The translations under genes were made by a program, and so were the position numbers. From contig NZ_JAHKKS010000017.1 of the NCBI RefSeq assembly GCF_019737615.1, forward strand, positions 1 through 50,025: a stretch of DNA of 50,025 nt. The letters run 5' to 3'. Origin of the DNA: Sphingobium xanthum. GTDB taxonomy: Bacteria > Pseudomonadota > Alphaproteobacteria > Sphingomonadales > Sphingomonadaceae. This document shows positions 34,686 through 42,442 of this stretch, piece by piece. Position 1 is the stretch's first letter, and each line of letters starts with the position of its first letter. The notes below the pieces were generated by a model. It did not search any database. It worked only from the letters and a program-made list of their open reading frames with translations, and had not been told where the DNA came from.

Positions 34686-35885
34686 TTAGGCAGCCACCTC
34701 CGGCACCTTGTAACTCGCCGCGCCCGCCGAGAGACGCTCGATGCACTCGGCGATATGGCTCTCGTCGATCACCAGCGGCGGCAGCACACGGAAGACATTC
34801 TCGCCCGCCGCGACCGTCAGCAGCCCGTGATTGTCGCGCAGATGCGCCACGAAATCGCGGCTCACCGCCGGCTCCTTGAGCTTGATGCCGAGCATCAGCC
34901 CCTTGCCGCGAATCTCGTCGAAGAGATGATCGTGGTTCGGGATGAGCTGCTCGAAGGCCTGGCGCAGGCGCTCGCCCTTCTTGGCGACCTCATCGAAGAA
35001 GCCGGGCTCCAGCATGACGTCGAGGATCGCCTGACCCGCTGCCATGGCGAGCGGATTGCCGCCATAGGTCGAGCCGTGCGTGCCGATCACCATGCCCTTG
35101 GCCGCTTCCTCGGTGGCGAGGCAGGCGCCGAGCGGGAAACCGCCGCCAATGCCCTTGGCCACGGTCATGATGTCGGGCGTGATGCCATAATGCTCATAAG
35201 CGAAGAACTTGCCGGTGCGCCCATAGCCGCACTGGATCTCGTCCAGAATGAGCAGCAGACCATGCTCGTCGCAGGCCTTGCGCAGGCCCTGGATGAACTC
35301 GGGCGTGCCGGCCGTCATGCCACCTTCGCCCTGCACCGTCTCGACCAGGAAACCCGCGGTCTCGTCATCGATCTTCGCCAGCGCGCCTTCGAGATCGTTG
35401 AACGCGACATACTCGAAGCCGGGCAACAGCGGCTCGAAACCGTCGCGCATCTTGGGCTGATCGGTCGCGCTGATCGCGCCGATCGAACGGCCGTGGAAAG
35501 CGTTCTTGAAGGTGATCAGCTTGTGCCGCTGCGGGTTGCCGTTGACGTAATGATAGCGGCGTGCGGTCTTGATCGCGCACTCGATCGCCTCGACGCCGCT
35601 GTTCGTGAAGAACACCGTGTCGGCGAAGCAATTGTCCACGATGCGCTTGGCCAGCGCCTCGCCCTGCGGCGAGCCGTAGAGATTGGAGACGTGCATGAGC
35701 GTCGCCGCCTGCTCCTGGATCGCCTTGGTCAAGTGCGGATGGCCATGACCCAGCGCATTCACCGCGATGCCCGCGGCGAAGTCCAGATAGCGCTCGCCGC
35801 GCTCGCCGATCAGATAGCAGCCCTCTCCGCGCACCGGACGCACATCGCACCGGGGGTAAACGGGCATGAGCGGGGTGATCGACAT
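34686..35885 (-). CDS. argD: Acetylornithine aminotransferase
   Basis: PLP enzyme that transaminates N-acetylglutamate semialdehyde to N-acetylornithine (often also acting in lysine synthesis). The 399-residue protein has FAAGIAVNALGHGHPHL, FFTNSGVEAIECAIKTAR, FHGRSIGA, ILDEIQCGYGRTGKFFAYEHYG and the PLP-lysine motif TVAKGIGGGFPLGA. The ATG at 35885 has AAGGAG nearby and fits the family start (MSITPLMPVYPR). It is upstream of argF, and its leader contains a terminator-like hairpin with an alternative fold. Confidence 0.95.
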   Translation of the reverse strand: MSITPLMPVYPRCDVRPVRGEGCYLIGERGERYLDFAAGIAVNALGHGHPHLTKAIQEQAATLMHVSNLYGSPQGEALAKRIVDNCFADTVFFTNSGVEAIECAIKTARRYHYVNGNPQRHKLITFKNAFHGRSIGAISATDQPKMRDGFEPLLPGFEYVAFNDLEGALAKIDDETAGFLVETVQGEGGMTAGTPEFIQGLRKACDEHGLLLILDEIQCGYGRTGKFFAYEHYGITPDIMTVAKGIGGGFPLGACLATEEAAKGMVIGTHGSTYGGNPLAMAAGQAILDVMLEPGFFDEVAKKGERLRQAFEQLIPNHDHLFDEIRGKGLMLGIKLKEPAVSRDFVAHLRDNHGLLTVAAGENVFRVLPPLVIDESHIAECIERLSAGAASYKVPEVAA

Positions 35886-35898
35886 AAGAGAGCTCCTT

Positions 35899-35947
35899 CC
35901 TCGCACGCTTTTCAGAAACGGAAAAAGGCGGCCCGTGCGAGGCCGCC
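35899..35947 (-). promoter_or_regulatory. argD leader: terminator-like hairpin with competing pairing
   Basis: On the minus strand GGCGGCC-TCGCACG-GGCCGCC (35947-35927) is followed by TTTTT, the form of an intrinsic terminator. The segment CCTCGCACG (35942-35934), spanning its loop and two stem bases, is perfectly complementary to CGTGCGAGG (35907-35899) just before the argD Shine-Dalgarno. The structure could be only the terminator of the acetyltransferase operon, or an attenuator that also touches the ribosome-binding site. Confidence 0.6.
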
Positions 35948-36003
35948 ATCGTCAGGGCGCCCCTATAGACGCGAGTGCGCGCTTTCGCAATGGATTGGAG
36001 GAG

Positions 36004-36522
36004 CTAGCGCTTGGCCTTCACCACGGCCGGCACGCCGACCGCGAGGCCGCCCGCCGGGACATCCTGCATGACGACCGCGTTGGCGCCGATCGCCGCATCG
36101 TCGCCGATCGTCACGCGGCCCATGATGACCGCCCCCGCGCCGATGTTCACGCGCTTGCCGATGATCGGCGCCTCGTCGAGCCGGTCGAGCGAGCGCAGGC
36201 CGAGCGTGCAGTTCTGCCGGATGATGCTCCCGTCACCGATCACGCTCGCACCATGCACGACGATGCCGCCCTGATGCTCGACGATGACGCCGCGGCCGAT
36301 CGTCGCCGCATAGGGAATCTCGATGCCGTAGACATTGCGGCAATGCCGGAAACCCCAGCGATAGAGGAGGCTGAGCGGCGCGCGCAGCAGCTTGGGGCGC
36401 ACGCCCATGCGCCAGTTGCCGAAGCGATGCCAGAAAAGCGTGCGGAAGCCGGGCCGCGTCCAGTCGCGCCCGTGGCTGCGATAATCCTCCGCAATCAGCG
36501 CGCACATCTCGCTGAACGTCAT
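36004..36522 (-). CDS. Hexapeptide-repeat acetyltransferase (serine acetyltransferase-like)
   Basis: The 172-residue protein has an N-terminal helical part (MTFSEMCALIAEDYRSH) and a left-handed beta-helix. Its repeats include GIEIPYAATIGRGVIVEHQG, IVVHGASVIGDGSI, IGKRVNIGAGAVIMG and VTIGDDAAIGANAVVMQDVP. It is close to CysE-like and EPS-type serine/sugar acetyltransferases. Coupling by four-base overlap to two glycosyltransferase genes points to acetylation of a polysaccharide rather than cysteine synthesis, though that is inference. It is last in the three-gene unit, ahead of the argD leader. Confidence 0.8.
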   Translation of the reverse strand: MTFSEMCALIAEDYRSHGRDWTRPGFRTLFWHRFGNWRMGVRPKLLRAPLSLLYRWGFRHCRNVYGIEIPYAATIGRGVIVEHQGGIVVHGASVIGDGSIIRQNCTLGLRSLDRLDEAPIIGKRVNIGAGAVIMGRVTIGDDAAIGANAVVMQDVPAGGLAVGVPAVVKAKR

Positions 36523-37547
36523 GAGCCCCCGCCCTTATATTCGATGATCTGGTGGCCGCCGCCGCGCCAGCGCTTGAGAAAATAGCGCGCAAGGCCACCG
36601 AATTGCGCCAGCTTGCCGAGCATGATCCAGAGGCCATAGCCGAGCGCGAAGCGCGGCGTGGCGCCGCGCCGCCATTTGCCGAACCCGATACGCACGACCT
36701 GCAGCGGATAGAGCAGCAGGAAGCCGAGCGCGACCAACGCTGCCGCGCCGGAACTGAAGCCGATGAACGCAAGCACGAGGATCACCACCGGGATCAGCCC
36801 GCCCCACAGGACGATGCTGTTGCGCTGCCGGCGCCAGTCGGGAAACGCTTGATGCCCGTGCCGCGCGACATGCTCGGCAAAGGCGTGGCCGGCACGGCGC
36901 GCGCGCAACCATTGCTGGCGCGGATGATGCATGTCCGCATCGTGCAAGGTCATCTCGGCATCGATCCGCCGCACTTTCCAGCCCTTGAGGCCGAGGCGGC
37001 GGCAAAGGTCCGGCTCCTCGCCGGCGATGAGGTCGTCGCTATAGCCATCGACCTGCTTCAGGGCCTGGACGCGGAACAGCACATCGCCTCCGCAGGCGCC
37101 GACAAGGCCCACGGGCACATTCCATTCGTCATCGCAGAGCGCGTTGTAGAAGCTCGCCTGCGGAAAGCGCTCGCGGCGGCGGCCGAACACCGCACAGAGA
37201 TCCGGCTCGGCCTCCAGCGCGCGTCGCGCCTCGTCGAGCCAGCCGCTCGCCAGCTCGCAATCGCCATCGACGAACTGGATGAACTCGAGACCTGGATGAT
37301 CCACCAGCAAACGCCGCCAGCCGGCATTGCGCGCCCGCGCCGCTGTGAAGCCGCGATCGGTCGACAGGCGCTCGACGGTCATGCCGAGGCCGATCGCGAA
37401 CTCCACGCTGCCGTCGGTCGAGCCGGAATCGACATAGACGACCGGGCAGCCCGGCGGCACGCTGCGCAGGCAGCGTTGCAGCCGCTCGCCTTCATTGCGG
37501 CCAATGGCCACGAGGCCGATGCGCGGCCGGGCCGGTGCCGCGCTCAT
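36519..37547 (-). CDS. Family 2 glycosyltransferase with C-terminal membrane segments
   Basis: The 342-residue protein has a GT-A fold: RIGLVAIGRNEGERLQRCL at the start, VVYVDSGSTDGS, the metal-binding FVDGDCEL, ACGGDVLFR, and IAGEEPDLCRRL in place of the catalytic ED. After about residue 240 there are two hydrophobic segments (GLIPVVILVLAFIGF, ALVALGFLLLYPLQ). It probably elongates a lipid-linked glycan at the inner-membrane face. Donor and acceptor are not readable from sequence. It overlaps both neighbours by four bases. Confidence 0.85.
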   Translation of the reverse strand: MSAAPARPRIGLVAIGRNEGERLQRCLRSVPPGCPVVYVDSGSTDGSVEFAIGLGMTVERLSTDRGFTAARARNAGWRRLLVDHPGLEFIQFVDGDCELASGWLDEARRALEAEPDLCAVFGRRRERFPQASFYNALCDDEWNVPVGLVGACGGDVLFRVQALKQVDGYSDDLIAGEEPDLCRRLGLKGWKVRRIDAEMTLHDADMHHPRQQWLRARRAGHAFAEHVARHGHQAFPDWRRQRNSIVLWGGLIPVVILVLAFIGFSSGAAALVALGFLLLYPLQVVRIGFGKWRRGATPRFALGYGLWIMLGKLAQFGGLARYFLKRWRGGGHQIIEYKGGGS

Positions 37548-38578
37548 GTCTCCATCCAGGCCGGCGCGCGACCCGGCGGCTCGTCCCAGCGGGGGATCGA
37601 GCGGCGGCCATCGCGGACGGATGGCAGGAAGCTGTGTCGCAAGGTCATCGGCAGCTCGTGCGGAATATCGCCGGGGCGCTTGCCTCGCACCGGCCGGAGC
37701 GCCAGCGACAGCGCCTTGCCCGCCGTCCAGGCGAGGGTCGCGCCAAGCGCACCGGCCTTCCCCTTGGTGAGCACGAAGAAGCGCCGCCGTGCCTCATAGC
37801 GATAGATCGGATGCGGCCTCGCGGTGACCTGACCGCCGCTCTCGACGCCGGTCGCGGCTCCCGCGATGTGCGTGATCCGGCTCTCGGGCACGAAGCGAAA
37901 GCGCCAGCCCGCGCGTCCCATGCGGTGCATCAGCTCGACTTCCTCGAAATAGAGGAAGAAGCCGTCATCGAAGAGCCCGGTCTCGCGCAGCGCCGCGCTG
38001 CGGAACATCACGCTCGCGCCGGTGAGCCAGTCGGCCGGCCCGGCCCGCTCGACCACCACCGGCGGCACGCGCAGCAGCTTGCCGAGCTTGGCAAGGCCGC
38101 AACCGCGCACGAACTCGCTGCCGATCGAGGGGAATCTGAAAGCCGATCCGGCCAGCGACCCGTCCGGCTCCAGCAACTGGCTACCCACGGCGCCAAGCTG
38201 CGGATCGGCGCGTATGGCCGAGACCAGCGCCACGATCGCGCCCGGCTCCACCACCGTGTCCGGATTGAGGATATGAATGAACTCGGGCGGACCCGGCCGC
38301 TGCAACAGCCGAAGCATGGCCTGATTGTTCGCCCAGCCGAAGCCGCCGTTCATTTCGAGGGGCAGGACGCTGACCCAATCCCGCCAGTCCTCGCCGGAGA
38401 AGCGCGCGCTCAGCTTCTCGGCGGAGCCATCGCCGGACGCGCCATCGACGATCACGACATCGAACGGCCCGGCCGTCGCCCGCTCGGCCGCCAGCGCTTC
38501 TACACAGCGAATCGCATAGTCCGCCGTCCGATAGTTCACGATCACGATCGCGAGCGAAGGCGCGGGGATTTCTGGCAT
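37544..38578 (-). CDS. Family 2 glycosyltransferase, rhamnosyltransferase-like (WbbL type)
   Basis: The 344-residue protein begins LAIVIVNYRTADYAIRCVEAL and has VVIVDGASGDGS, NGGFGWANNQA, ILNPDTVVEPGAI (DxD equivalent), WLTGASVMFRSAALRETGLFDDGFFLYFEEVEL and HRMGRAGWRFRFVPES. This is the pattern of WbbL-type transferases that often use dTDP-L-rhamnose, which rmlACDB in this window would supply. The donor is inferred. It leads the GT-GT-acetyltransferase unit. Confidence 0.85.
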   Translation of the reverse strand: MPEIPAPSLAIVIVNYRTADYAIRCVEALAAERATAGPFDVVIVDGASGDGSAEKLSARFSGEDWRDWVSVLPLEMNGGFGWANNQAMLRLLQRPGPPEFIHILNPDTVVEPGAIVALVSAIRADPQLGAVGSQLLEPDGSLAGSAFRFPSIGSEFVRGCGLAKLGKLLRVPPVVVERAGPADWLTGASVMFRSAALRETGLFDDGFFLYFEEVELMHRMGRAGWRFRFVPESRITHIAGAATGVESGGQVTARPHPIYRYEARRRFFVLTKGKAGALGATLAWTAGKALSLALRPVRGKRPGDIPHELPMTLRHSFLPSVRDGRRSIPRWDEPPGRAPAWMET

Positions 38579-38606
38579 CGATGTAGCGGATAGGTCATCG
38601 GCCGAA

Positions 38607-38622
38607 CGGGCGTCAACGCCCG
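38607..38622. terminator. Short hairpin between the beta-lactamase-like gene and the glycosyltransferase gene
   Basis: CGGGCGT and ACGCCCG form a 7-bp stem with a two-base loop 15 bases after the stop at 38638. There is no T-run, so termination would be weak or factor-assisted. Confidence 0.3.
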
Positions 38623-38637
38623 GCGGCGCGCGGCCCG

Positions 38638-39783
38638 TTATTTCCGGTGAAGCGCGGCCACCGCGCGGGCGACCGACTGCATCAGCGCCCAGCGCTCGGG
38701 GATGCTCACCGTCGTCTCGCCGATCATCACGGCGATGGCATAGCTGGTGCCGTCCGGCGCGGTCATGATGCCGACATCGTTATAGCCGGTGGAGCGGGGC
38801 GACAGGTCCTGACCCGTCCCGGTCTTGTGGACATAGGTCCAGCCTTCCGGCACGCCGGCCTTGACGCGCTGCGGTCCGGTCTTGGCGTCGCCCATGATGG
38901 CCAGCAGCGCCTGCGTGGAACTCGGCGAGAGCATGTCGCCCTTCTTGAGCTTGGCGAGCGCACGCACGATGGCAGTCGGTGCCGCACCGTCGATCGGATT
39001 GGCGAGATAAGCGTCGAGCGCCTTCTCGCGCGCGCTGCGGGGCAGATTGGCGCGCGCAGTGTAGAAGCGCCGGCCCATCGCCATGTCCTGCGACCAGGTG
39101 AGGCCCGCCGTCTGGCTCTGCAGCATGCGCTCGCCGGGACCGAAGCGGATCGTCTCGGGGCCGAAGAAGCGCCGCGCCAGATAGCCGCGCACCGCTTCGG
39201 GTCCGCCAACGGTGCGCAGGATCGAATCGTTCGCCGTGTTGTCGCTCTGCTGCATCGCGCGGAAGAGCAAATCCCGCAGCGTGGTCTTGTAGCCCTCGCC
39301 CTTCACCATCGCGGCGATCGGCTGATGGAACAGGGTGAGGTCGCCCGGGCGAATCGTCACCGGCGTATCGAGCGACACCTTGCCGCGGTCGATCGCATCG
39401 AACATCGTCATCGCGACCCAGAGCTTGGAGACGCTCTGCTGCGGGAAGAGCTGGTCACCGTTGTGCGTCACCGTCCAGCCCGCATCGACCCGCTGGACGG
39501 CAATGCCCACGCGGCCGTTGAACTGGCGCCCGAGCGTCTGGATCGTCGCGACAAGCGCCGGGGACGGCTGCTGCCGGGCCTGCGTAACGGCGAGATGGGC
39601 TCGCGGTGCGGGCGCTTCCGGCTTGGGCGAGACCGGAAGGGGGGCCGCCGCGGCAACGGGAATGGAGCGCGTCGATGGAATCGCCGTACAGGCACCAGCG
39701 AGGGCCATCAGCCCCGCCGCAATCGTAACCGGCCCCAAACGCCACCTGGACTTCACTGCACGACCCTGAGCAACCATATGCAT
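38638..39783 (-). CDS. Class A beta-lactamase-like serine hydrolase, probable lipoprotein
   Basis: From the start at 39783 the product has 381 residues. A hydrophobic segment ends in ALAGAC, a possible but imperfect lipobox, then a Pro/Ala-rich linker runs to about residue 63. The catalytic domain has QSVSK (Ser117-x-x-Lys120), SDN (180-182), ERMLQ (Glu218, aligning with the ExxLN of the omega loop, with Asn replaced by Gln) and HKTGTG (KTG, 320-322). All class A catalytic residues therefore seem present. It may hydrolyse beta-lactams in the periplasm; the spectrum cannot be read. A start six bases later is equally possible; no strong Shine-Dalgarno is seen. No ampR-like regulator is adjacent. 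Confidence 0.8.
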   Translation of the reverse strand: MHMVAQGRAVKSRWRLGPVTIAAGLMALAGACTAIPSTRSIPVAAAAPLPVSPKPEAPAPRAHLAVTQARQQPSPALVATIQTLGRQFNGRVGIAVQRVDAGWTVTHNGDQLFPQQSVSKLWVAMTMFDAIDRGKVSLDTPVTIRPGDLTLFHQPIAAMVKGEGYKTTLRDLLFRAMQQSDNTANDSILRTVGGPEAVRGYLARRFFGPETIRFGPGERMLQSQTAGLTWSQDMAMGRRFYTARANLPRSAREKALDAYLANPIDGAAPTAIVRALAKLKKGDMLSPSSTQALLAIMGDAKTGPQRVKAGVPEGWTYVHKTGTGQDLSPRSTGYNDVGIMTAPDGTSYAIAVMIGETTVSIPERWALMQSVARAVAALHRK

Positions 39784-40094
39784 GTTCTTGCACAACAGCC
39801 TTAACAGACGCCGAACGCAAGCAAGACCAGTGCGGCGACACGAGTCCGATTTGCGGCGAGCCGGGACTTGGCCGGGAACGCGCTGCACCGAACGGCATTT
39901 TCGGGTCGCCGTTTGATCCCGATCAAGGCGCCATCCGCTTCGGGGATACACAACAGTCTCAGCGCGATGCCACCAACATCCCGCCGGAAATGGTCAGCGC
40001 CATTTCCCTCCCTGGTCGACCTTCGGGGCGCGGCGGTCTGGTCCACGCGCCCCATTTTTTTGCGGCTGGGGCGCGCCGGCCCCAAGACAGTTTT
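39784..40094. other. Intergenic region between nadB and the beta-lactamase-like gene
   Basis: These 311 bases hold no gene I can support; the ORFs present overlap nadB or lack family features. The stretch carries a perfect FNR-type box at 39913-39926 and an AT-rich segment near 39890-39915. Confidence 0.5.
39913..39926. promoter_or_regulatory. FNR/FixK-type box
   Basis: TTGATCCCGATCAA is an exact match to TTGAT-N4-ATCAA, the site of FNR/FixK-type oxygen-responsive regulators. It lies 130 bases upstream of the beta-lactamase-like start and 169 bases after the nadB stop. Which promoter it serves is unclear. Confidence 0.6.
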
Positions 40095-41699
40095 CTACGG
40101 CACCAGCACCGTATCGAGCGCCTCGGGCAGCATCTCGGGATAGTCCATCGTATAGTGCAGGCCCCGGCTCTCCTTGCGCTTGAGCGCGGAGCGGATGATG
40201 AGCCGGGCGACTTCGAGCAGGTTGCGCAGCTCGATGAGGTCGGCCGTCACCCGGAAATTGCCGTAATAATCGTCCACTTCCTGCGCGAGCAGGTCGGCCC
40301 GGTGCTGGGCGCGTTCCAGCCGCTTGGTGGTGCGCACGATGCCGACATAGTCCCACATGAACCGGCGGATTTCCTTCCAGTTGTGCGTGACGATGACTTC
40401 CTCGTCGCTGTCCGTGACGCGGCTTTCGTCCCAGGCACGGATAGCGGGCGGCGTGCCCATCGCATCCCAGCTGGCGCGGATATGGTTGGCGGCCGCCTCG
40501 CCGAACACGAAGCATTCGAGCAGCGAGTTGGAGGCAAGGCGATTGGCGCCGTGCAGCCCGCTCTCGGTTACCTCGCCCGCCGCATAAAGTCCCGGCAGGT
40601 CAGTCTTGCCGTCGAGATCGATGACCACCCCGCCGCACGTATAATGCTGCGCCGGGACGACCGGGATCGGCTCCTTCGTGATGTCGATGTCGAGATCGAG
40701 CAGCCGCGCATAGATGGTCGGGAAATGCTCCTTGATGAATTCCGGCTCTTTGTGGCTGATGTCGAGGTGGACATAATCGAGGCCGAGCCGCTTGATCTCA
40801 TGGTCGATGGCGCGCGCCACCACGTCGCGCGGCGCCAGTTCGCCGCGCTTGTCGTGCCGGTCCATGAACCGCTTGCCGCCGCCAGGCACGCCGGGGGGCA
40901 GCTTGAGCTTGCCGCCCTCGCCCCGCATCGCCTCGGTGATCAGGAAGTTCTTGACCTCCAGATTGTACAGGCAAGTCGGATGGAACTGGTTCATCTCCAT
41001 GTTGGAGACGCGGCAGCCCGCGCGCCAGGCCATGGCGATCCCGTCGCCGGTCGCGCCGCGCGGCGCTGTCGAGAACAGATAGGTGCGCCCCGCGCCACCG
41101 GTGGCGAGGACTGTCGCGCGGGCGACGAAGGCATCGACCCGGCCGGCCTTCTGGTTGAGCGCATAGACGCCCCAGACATGCCCATCACCCGAGTAGCGCT
41201 CGCCATGGCGGGACGTGATGAAGTCGATGGCGACCATGTTCTCCAACAGCGTGATGTTGGGATTGGCGCGCGCGGCCTTGAGCAGCGCCTTCTGCACTGC
41301 CGCGCCGGTGGCGTCATCGACATGCACGATGCGGCGGTGACTGTGCCCGCCCTCGCGCGTCAGATGCCAGCGCTCGCCGAACTCCGCGCCGTCATTGAAC
41401 GGCACGCCGAGCGCCGCCAGCCGCTCGATCGCCGCCGGGGCGCCGGAGACGACGAACTCGACCGTGCTGCGATCATTGAGGCCCGCGCCCGCGATCATCG
41501 TGTCCTCGACATGCGCGGCGAAGCTGTCGCCCGCATCGAGCACGGCGGCGATGCCACCCTGCGCCCAGTTGGTCGAGCCGGAGTCCAGAGCGCCCTTGGC
41601 GAGCACGATCACCTTGCGATCCTGCGCCAGGTTGATCGCGGCGGTAAGGCCGGCGGCGCCCGAGCCGATGATGACGACGTCGTGATGGGAGATGGTCAT
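40095..41699 (-). CDS. nadB: L-aspartate oxidase
   Basis: FAD enzyme oxidising L-aspartate to iminoaspartate, first step of NAD synthesis. The 534 residues open with HHDVVIIGSGAAGLTAAINLA (FAD fold). They contain NWAQGGIAAVL, EGGHSHRRIVHVDDATG, the active-site region NMEMNQFHPTCLY, TCGGVVIDLDGKTDLPGLYAAGEVTESGLHGANRLASNSLLE (core residues at about 348-388) and a C-terminal helical domain. Length and motifs are typical. nadA and nadC are not in the window. It is 22 bases downstream of the vapC stop. Confidence 0.96.
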   Translation of the reverse strand: MTISHHDVVIIGSGAAGLTAAINLAQDRKVIVLAKGALDSGSTNWAQGGIAAVLDAGDSFAAHVEDTMIAGAGLNDRSTVEFVVSGAPAAIERLAALGVPFNDGAEFGERWHLTREGGHSHRRIVHVDDATGAAVQKALLKAARANPNITLLENMVAIDFITSRHGERYSGDGHVWGVYALNQKAGRVDAFVARATVLATGGAGRTYLFSTAPRGATGDGIAMAWRAGCRVSNMEMNQFHPTCLYNLEVKNFLITEAMRGEGGKLKLPPGVPGGGKRFMDRHDKRGELAPRDVVARAIDHEIKRLGLDYVHLDISHKEPEFIKEHFPTIYARLLDLDIDITKEPIPVVPAQHYTCGGVVIDLDGKTDLPGLYAAGEVTESGLHGANRLASNSLLECFVFGEAAANHIRASWDAMGTPPAIRAWDESRVTDSDEEVIVTHNWKEIRRFMWDYVGIVRTTKRLERAQHRADLLAQEVDDYYGNFRVTADLIELRNLLEVARLIIRSALKRKESRGLHYTMDYPEMLPEALDTVLVP

Positions 41700-41721
41700 G
41701 GGAGCTGTGATCCTGCCGGGC

Positions 41722-42123
41722 CTAGCGCAGCCAATTCTCTATTCGCAGGCCGGCGACCCGCTCGAATTCGCCTACATTGTCCGTCACAAGGGTTGCACCG
41801 ATCGTCAGCGCATGAGCCGCGATCAGCATGTCGTTGCCGCCGATGGGGCGCCCCGCCGCCTCCAGCCGGGCGCGCAGCTCACCATAAGTCCGGTCGGCAT
41901 CACCTGAAAGGGGAAGGACGGGAAGCACCGCGAGCACGGCGGCCAATTGCCGGGACAACCGCTCCGATTGGCGCTTGGCCGCGCCGAAATGGAGTTCGGC
42001 GGCCACGATGATGCTGGTGGCAACGGCGGCCTCGCCCACTTGTCCGATGCGCGCCGCCACCGTGCCCTGCGGATGGCGCACCAGGGCGGACACGATGTTC
42101 GTGTCGAGCAGATAATCGCTCAC
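41722..42123 (-). CDS. vapC: VapC-type PIN-domain ribonuclease toxin
   Basis: The 133-residue toxin has the PIN acidic residues in YLLDTNIVSALV (Asp), AAELHFG (Glu), IGGNDMLIAAHAL (Asp) and LVTDNVGEFERV (Asp), so the Mg-dependent RNase site appears intact. VapC proteins usually cut initiator tRNA or rRNA; the target here is unknown. It starts at a GTG (42123) that overlaps the vapB stop (GTGA), the usual coupled arrangement. The longer open frame upstream is only the antitoxin gene in another frame. Confidence 0.92.
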   Translation of the reverse strand: MSDYLLDTNIVSALVRHPQGTVAARIGQVGEAAVATSIIVAAELHFGAAKRQSERLSRQLAAVLAVLPVLPLSGDADRTYGELRARLEAAGRPIGGNDMLIAAHALTIGATLVTDNVGEFERVAGLRIENWLR

Positions 42124-42353
42124 AGATCGACTGGGCCGGGAACCGGGTCGTCGGCGGGTGCAAAGTCCTCCTCGATGACCGGCAGAGTCGCAAGCACCGC
42201 GAGCAGGGACTTGGGCGGCGCGGACTCGATGATGAGGCGTCCGTCTTCCTTGCGCATGATTGCGTCTTCGCCGGGCAATTCGAACTCGCGCGGGATGCGG
42301 ACCGCCTGGCTGCGGCCGTTCTTGAACAGCTTGACGTGGCGTTCCTGGCCCAT
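42120..42353 (-). CDS. vapB: VapB-type antitoxin
   Basis: The 77-residue protein begins GQERHVKLFKNGRSQAVRIPREFELPG, the AbrB/SpoVT (swapped-hairpin) DNA-binding domain of VapB. Its C-terminal half (IEEDFAPADDPVPGP) is acidic and would wrap the toxin. It should neutralise VapC and repress its own operon. The ATG at 42353 fits the family start. Repeats containing CATATG lie just upstream and are probable operators. Confidence 0.92.
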   Translation of the reverse strand: MGQERHVKLFKNGRSQAVRIPREFELPGEDAIMRKEDGRLIIESAPPKSLLAVLATLPVIEEDFAPADDPVPGPVDL

Positions 42354-42365
42354 GCATCGCACACT

Positions 42366-42388
42366 GGCATATGACACGGCATATGTCA
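42366..42388 (-). promoter_or_regulatory. vapBC promoter/operator repeats
   Basis: Two copies of GGCATATG(A/T)CA, at 42366-42376 and 42378-42388, are spaced one helical turn apart (12 bases) and each centres on the palindrome CATATG. On the minus strand a perfect TTGACA (42390-42385) overlaps the distal copy and could be the -35 element. Binding by VapB or VapBC is inferred. Confidence 0.6.
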
Positions 42389-42442
42389 ACACACGCATGA
42401 TCGGCGGCGCCGATCCCGCCGCCTTTCCGTCTTCAGCGTGCC

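Noticed and set aside
39868..40143. A 91-codon plus-strand ORF (and a minus-strand ORF at 39801-40085) in the nadB upstream gap
   Set aside because: Both overlap nadB or lack a ribosome-binding site, and their translations are Arg/Ser/Pro-rich with no family features.
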